Shown piece by piece: positions 22,404-25,452 of a stretch of DNA of 25,452 nt; within the stretch, counting starts at the first letter, position 1; each line of letters begins with the position of its first letter. The notes beneath the pieces were generated by a model that worked only from the letters and a program-made list of their open reading frames with translations, did no database searches and was not told the origin of the DNA. The DNA comes from a virus: IMG/VR virus record IMGVR_UViG_3300025128_004324, positions 1 through 25,452 of that record; one strand, given 5' to 3'. The translations under genes were made by a program, and so were the position numbers.

Positions 22404-23258
22404 ATGATTTTAGTTGATATGAACCAGATTAGTCTGGCAAATGTGATGATGCATTTGAACATGAATAAAAAAACTGAACCTGATAAAGCTATGGTTCGAC
22501 ATATGATATACAATTCTCTTAGAATGTATCGTTCAAGATTTGTTGAAGAATTCGGCGAGATGATTATCTGTTATGATTCCAAATCATACTGGCGTAGAGA
22601 AATATTTCCCCAATATAAAGCCAGTCGTAGGAAGGGTAGAGAACAATCTAGTCTAGATTGGGATTCTATTTTTGAATGTTTAAATGAAGTCAAATCAGAA
22701 CTAACAGAATATTTCCCCTACAAAGTATTAGAAGTATTTGGTGCAGAAGCCGATGATATTATCGCTGTACTATGTGGCGAGCTTGAATATGATAATGGAA
22801 AGACCCTTATTGTATCTGGTGATAAAGATTTTATACAGTTACAGAAGTATAAGAATGTAACACAATACAGCCCTATTACTAAGAAATTTGTCAATGGTGA
22901 AGACCCTGTACGATATCTACAGGAACATATTCTAAAAGGTGATGCTAGTGACGGTGTACCTAATGTACTGTCGCCAGATAATACTTTTGTGGATGGATTG
23001 CGTCAGCGTCCACTAGGTAAGAAAAAGATTGATGCATGGGTAGACAATGATATTCATGATGTTCTACCGAATGATGAAACGATTAGAAACTATCAACGAA
23101 ACAAGAAGTTAATTGATTTAGACCAATCGCCAAAAGAATTGTTTGCTGATATTTTAGTACAATATCACAAAGCACCAGAAGGTGACCGTAGCAAACTACT
23201 AAATTACTTTATACAAAAGAGATTGAATAATCTCATTGAATCTATAGGAGACTTTTAA
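22404..23258 (+). CDS. 5'-3' nuclease, T4 RNase H-like
   Basis: Acidic metal-binding residues of the FEN/5'-nuclease family are in place: D5 (MILVDMN), D58 (CYDSKSYWRR), E115/D117/D118 (GAEADDIIAVL), D140 and D142 (VSGDKDFIQL), and D180/D183 (GDASDGVPNV), the last leading into the helix-hairpin-helix region. In T4 this enzyme removes RNA primers and trims flaps on the lagging strand. The length (284 residues) is close to T4 RNase H (305). It pairs functionally with the primase earlier in the window. The stop shares a base with the next ATG. Confidence 0.88.
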   Translation: MILVDMNQISLANVMMHLNMNKKTEPDKAMVRHMIYNSLRMYRSRFVEEFGEMIICYDSKSYWRREIFPQYKASRRKGREQSSLDWDSIFECLNEVKSELTEYFPYKVLEVFGAEADDIIAVLCGELEYDNGKTLIVSGDKDFIQLQKYKNVTQYSPITKKFVNGEDPVRYLQEHILKGDASDGVPNVLSPDNTFVDGLRQRPLGKKKIDAWVDNDIHDVLPNDETIRNYQRNKKLIDLDQSPKELFADILVQYHKAPEGDRSKLLNYFIQKRLNNLIESIGDF

Positions 23259-23752
23259 TGCCTGATAATTATCAACCACTATTTTCTGAAATTCTTGAAA
23301 AGGTGGCTAAACTAAAAACCAAAAAAGAGAAGGTTGCACATTTGCAACACCATAATACTGATGCTTTACGCATGGTAATCAAATCTTCATTTGACCCCAA
23401 TATTATATGGGATTTACCAGAAGGTAGCGTTCCTTTTGTTGCAAATGAAGTTCCAGAAGGAACTGAGCATACCATGCTTATTAGTGAAGCACGTAAGTTA
23501 TATCATTTCATTAAAGGTGGTAATAACCAAATCACACGCAATAAACGGGAAGCAATGTTTGTACAGATGTTAGAGGGCTTGCATGAAAGTGAAGCACATC
23601 TTCTAGTTGCTGCAAAGGACAAGAAACTTCATCAAAAATATAAAGGACTTTCCAAGAACGTAGTTGTAGAAGCGTTCAATTGGGATGAAAACTTTATGGT
23701 TGTGGAACATGAACAATATCCACAAAGGGCTGGGTCTGCTTCGGGGGTATAA
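23258..23752 (+). CDS. Conserved phage protein, probably DUF6433-like
   Basis: The 164-residue product has LKTKKEKVAHLQHHNTDALRMVIKSSF, LPEGSVPFVANEVPEGTEH, EARKLYHFIKGGNNQI and MLEGLHESEAHLLVAAKDKK. This order recalls a family of unknown function common in marine T4-like phages, which I think is DUF6433. It is soluble and mostly helical. One base is shared with the nuclease stop, and guaC follows with no gap. Co-occurrence with replication genes suggests a DNA metabolism link, not proven. Confidence 0.7.
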   Translation: MPDNYQPLFSEILEKVAKLKTKKEKVAHLQHHNTDALRMVIKSSFDPNIIWDLPEGSVPFVANEVPEGTEHTMLISEARKLYHFIKGGNNQITRNKREAMFVQMLEGLHESEAHLLVAAKDKKLHQKYKGLSKNVVVEAFNWDENFMVVEHEQYPQRAGSASGV

Positions 23753-24790
23753 ATGCTTATAGAAGATGATGTTAAGTTTGACTATTCGGATGTACTAATT
23801 CGTCCCAAAAGGTCAACAATTACTTCACGATTCGATGTTGAATTAGAACGAACATATACCTTCTACCATAGTCAAAAAGAATGGACGGGTGTTCCTATTG
23901 CTGCTAGTAATATGGATACTACTGGCACATTTGAAATGCACAAGGCATTACGAGAACACAAGATGGTTACTTGTATTGCCCGACATTACAATAAACTAGA
24001 TAATGATTGGTTATCTCTTGAAGATGAGCAATACGAACATTCTTGTGTTATGTCTGGTGTATCTAAACAAGAACTTATAGAACTCATTCATATCGCTAAA
24101 ATGTTTCCTGTATCATTTGTGGGACTAGACGTTGCAAATGGATATACGAAGAACTTTGTAGATGCGGTTAGTCATGTACGAAAGGAACTTCCTGATGCAA
24201 CGATTATTGCTGGTAATGTAGTTACCCGTGATATGACAGCAGAACTTATTATGGCTGGTGCTGATATTGTAAAAGTGGGCGTTGGGCCTGGTTCTGTATG
24301 TACTACTCGTATTAAGACAGGTATCGGATATCCACAGTTGAGTGCGGTCATAGAATGTGCAGATGCAGCACATGGTATGGGTGCTCACATTATTGCAGAT
24401 GGTGGTTGTACATCGTCTGGTGATATTGTGAAAGCATTTGCTGGTGGTGCTGATTTTGTTATGATTGGTGGTATGCTTGCTGGTCATGATGAGTGCGATG
24501 GCGAGTATGTATTTGAGGATGATGTAGAAGAGCCCGTAGGTATGAAATTCTATGGCATGGCATCAAATACGGCTATGGAACGTCATGGCCACCCGAATCG
24601 TGAATACCGTGGTGAAGAAGGTAAGACAGTTACCGTACCATATCGTGGTAAGGTAAAATATGCTGTATTAGACATTCTAGGTGGTATTCGTTCTGCTTGT
24701 ACTTATGTAGGAGCAAAACGATTAAAGGACTTGACAAAATGTGCGACATTTGTTAAAGTACATAGTACACACAATAAAATCTTTGAATAA
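23753..24790 (+). CDS. guaC: GMP reductase
   Basis: GMP reductase converts GMP to IMP and ammonia with NADPH, feeding guanine nucleotides back to adenine nucleotides. The protein follows E. coli GuaC almost throughout: [77 protein letters not shown] with catalytic C183, [15 protein letters not shown] and [20 protein letters not shown]. The length is 345 residues versus 347, and it lacks the CBS insert of most IMP dehydrogenases. It starts directly after the previous stop. In a phage it would rebalance purine pools made available by host nucleic acid turnover. Confidence 0.93.
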   Translation: MLIEDDVKFDYSDVLIRPKRSTITSRFDVELERTYTFYHSQKEWTGVPIAASNMDTTGTFEMHKALREHKMVTCIARHYNKLDNDWLSLEDEQYEHSCVMSGVSKQELIELIHIAKMFPVSFVGLDVANGYTKNFVDAVSHVRKELPDATIIAGNVVTRDMTAELIMAGADIVKVGVGPGSVCTTRIKTGIGYPQLSAVIECADAAHGMGAHIIADGGCTSSGDIVKAFAGGADFVMIGGMLAGHDECDGEYVFEDDVEEPVGMKFYGMASNTAMERHGHPNREYRGEEGKTVTVPYRGKVKYAVLDILGGIRSACTYVGAKRLKDLTKCATFVKVHSTHNKIFE

Positions 24791-24799
24791 GGAGTATGT

Positions 24800-25003
24800 A
24801 TGAGTTTATTAAATGCATTAAAACGAAGGTATGAAGCAGATATAGCATGTGCGAAAGCAAACATTCAAGTCTATATTGACCATCCTACAGCAATAGGTGA
24901 CCATCCAGATTTGGTCAGTGCAATGGATAGTGAGGTCGCAAAACTGTGCGAAGCAGAGGATAAATTGAAGGCCTTAGACCAACATTTTGGCAAACCCTTT
25001 TAA
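24800..25003 (+). CDS. Small conserved phage protein (67 aa)
   Basis: A helical protein (LNALKRRYEADIACAKANIQVY, then HPDLVSAMDSEVAKLCEAEDKLKAL), likely two antiparallel helices, preceded by a clear AAGGAG. Comparable short proteins recur in marine T4-like phages next to replication genes. It ends the bS21-guaC transcript just before a new promoter. Function unknown. Confidence 0.7.
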   Translation: MSLLNALKRRYEADIACAKANIQVYIDHPTAIGDHPDLVSAMDSEVAKLCEAEDKLKALDQHFGKPF

Positions 25004-25032
25004 AATCAATAACTTATAGCCAAAAATAATGC

Positions 25033-25061
25033 TTGACAAACCTTGTTTCATATAGTATACT
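25033..25061 (+). promoter_or_regulatory. Consensus sigma70-type promoter
   Basis: TTGACA and TATACT are separated by 17 bp, with a second overlapping TATACT at 25061-25066. The arrangement matches the promoter at 20630. It lies in the 87-bp gap before the last gene, about 30 nt upstream of its ATG. The downstream AAGGA ribosome site supports use. Confidence 0.8.
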
Positions 25062-25090
25062 ATACTAGTAATTGAGATTAAGGACAAATT

Positions 25091-25452
25091 ATGTATTGCT
25101 TTGATGAAAACACCCTCTCCGATCTTCATAAAGATGCTCGTGGGTTTCGTCCTCGTTCAGAATCCTTCTGGAACGAGTGGACTACATCTACAGACGATGG
25201 TAAACAGTCCATATGGGATGGACTCGTTACTGAGATGGAACGCCGATGTGCTGATGAAAAAGAAGCAGAAGAACGTGCTGTGGTATCCTTCCTTGCCGAG
25301 ATGAATCAGTTCATCAAATACGGTGCTGGAGACAGGGAAACCGCTCTACGGTGGATGACCGATGGTGAAACATTCTATACTAGTCAGTGCGTAGAGGGAT
25401 GGCTCTATAATCGGGGTATCCTATTCACTAATTATGGTCGGGATTTAGTCAA
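25091..25452 (+). CDS. Unknown soluble phage protein, C-terminus cut by window edge
   Basis: The frame runs from an ATG preceded by AAGGA to the right edge without a stop, giving at least 120 residues. It reads MYCFDENTLSDLHKDARGFR, then SFWNEWTTSTDDGKQSIWDG and ERRCADEKEAEERAVVSFLA. A Trp- and Glu-rich helical protein of this form occurs in several T4-like phages as an early gene. No function is recognised. Its own promoter suggests early expression. Confidence 0.75.
   Translation, partial: MYCFDENTLSDLHKDARGFRPRSESFWNEWTTSTDDGKQSIWDGLVTEMERRCADEKEAEERAVVSFLAEMNQFIKYGAGDRETALRWMTDGETFYTSQCVEGWLYNRGILFTNYGRDLV

Noticed and set aside
25101-25304. Short + strand frame near the right edge
   Set aside because: It is an out-of-frame shadow of the longer frame starting at 25091, which has the promoter and ribosome site and runs to the window end.
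1-25452. tRNA or rRNA genes
   Set aside because: I saw no convincing cloverleaf or conserved rRNA sequence while reading; a dedicated tRNA scan was not possible.

Overview
The window is a gene-dense, AT-rich stretch with every supported gene on the + strand and almost no intergenic DNA. It reads as part of the genome of a marine, T4-like (myovirus-type) phage. The phage evidence is a long repeat-built fibre protein, an overlapping spanin-like pair, a DUF1353 protein, a T4 gp61-like primase, a T4 RNase H-like 5' nuclease, and many small proteins of the kind seen in marine T4-like phages. Photosynthesis genes are absent. Class II ribonucleotide reductase, phage bS21 and curli-pore genes fit a pelagimyophage-like virus of a Gram-negative alphaproteobacterium better than a cyanophage; that host guess is inference only.

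Layout. (1) 1-7918, structural, lysis and envelope block: end of an unknown basic protein; a PAP2-motif/fibre gene split into two frames by a 119-bp tandem duplication; an i-spanin/o-spanin-like pair; DUF1353; a basic 48-aa and a Cys-rich 37-aa protein; small membrane proteins; and a signal-peptide protein that looks like a small outer-membrane barrel. (2) 7889-13781, replication and nucleotide block, headed by a palindrome and a sigma70-type promoter: primase, adenosylcobalamin-dependent ribonucleotide reductase, zinc-ribbon and other small proteins, a radical SAM protein, a PD-(D/E)XK nuclease and a methyltransferase. (3) 13831-20626, one tightly packed putative operon: two membrane/coiled-coil proteins, a 2-oxoglutarate Fe(II) oxygenase, CsgF, CsgG, a curlin-repeat protein, a FecR-domain protein, a second curlin-repeat protein, a CHASE2-adenylate cyclase and a 51-aa membrane protein. 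(4) 20630-25003, a second promoter-headed block: small membrane protein, ribosomal protein bS21, conserved phage proteins, 5' nuclease, GMP reductase. (5) A third promoter followed by a gene that runs off the right edge.

The most interesting element is block 3. It appears to be a phage-carried curli-type (type VIII) secretion pore with two candidate amyloid substrates, interleaved with a periplasmic FecR protein and a membrane cyclase carrying an extracytoplasmic sensor domain. Infected cells could in principle secrete or assemble amyloid and produce cAMP under phage control. No csgE, csgC or csgD homologue is visible in the window.

Caution: two ~120-bp imperfect tandem duplications (1275-1512 and 4643-4889) sit at the two edges of the fibre segment and carry a few substitutions each. 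They look like unmerged contig overlaps from strain variants. The frame break in the fibre gene and the broken spanin start copy are probably assembly artefacts.
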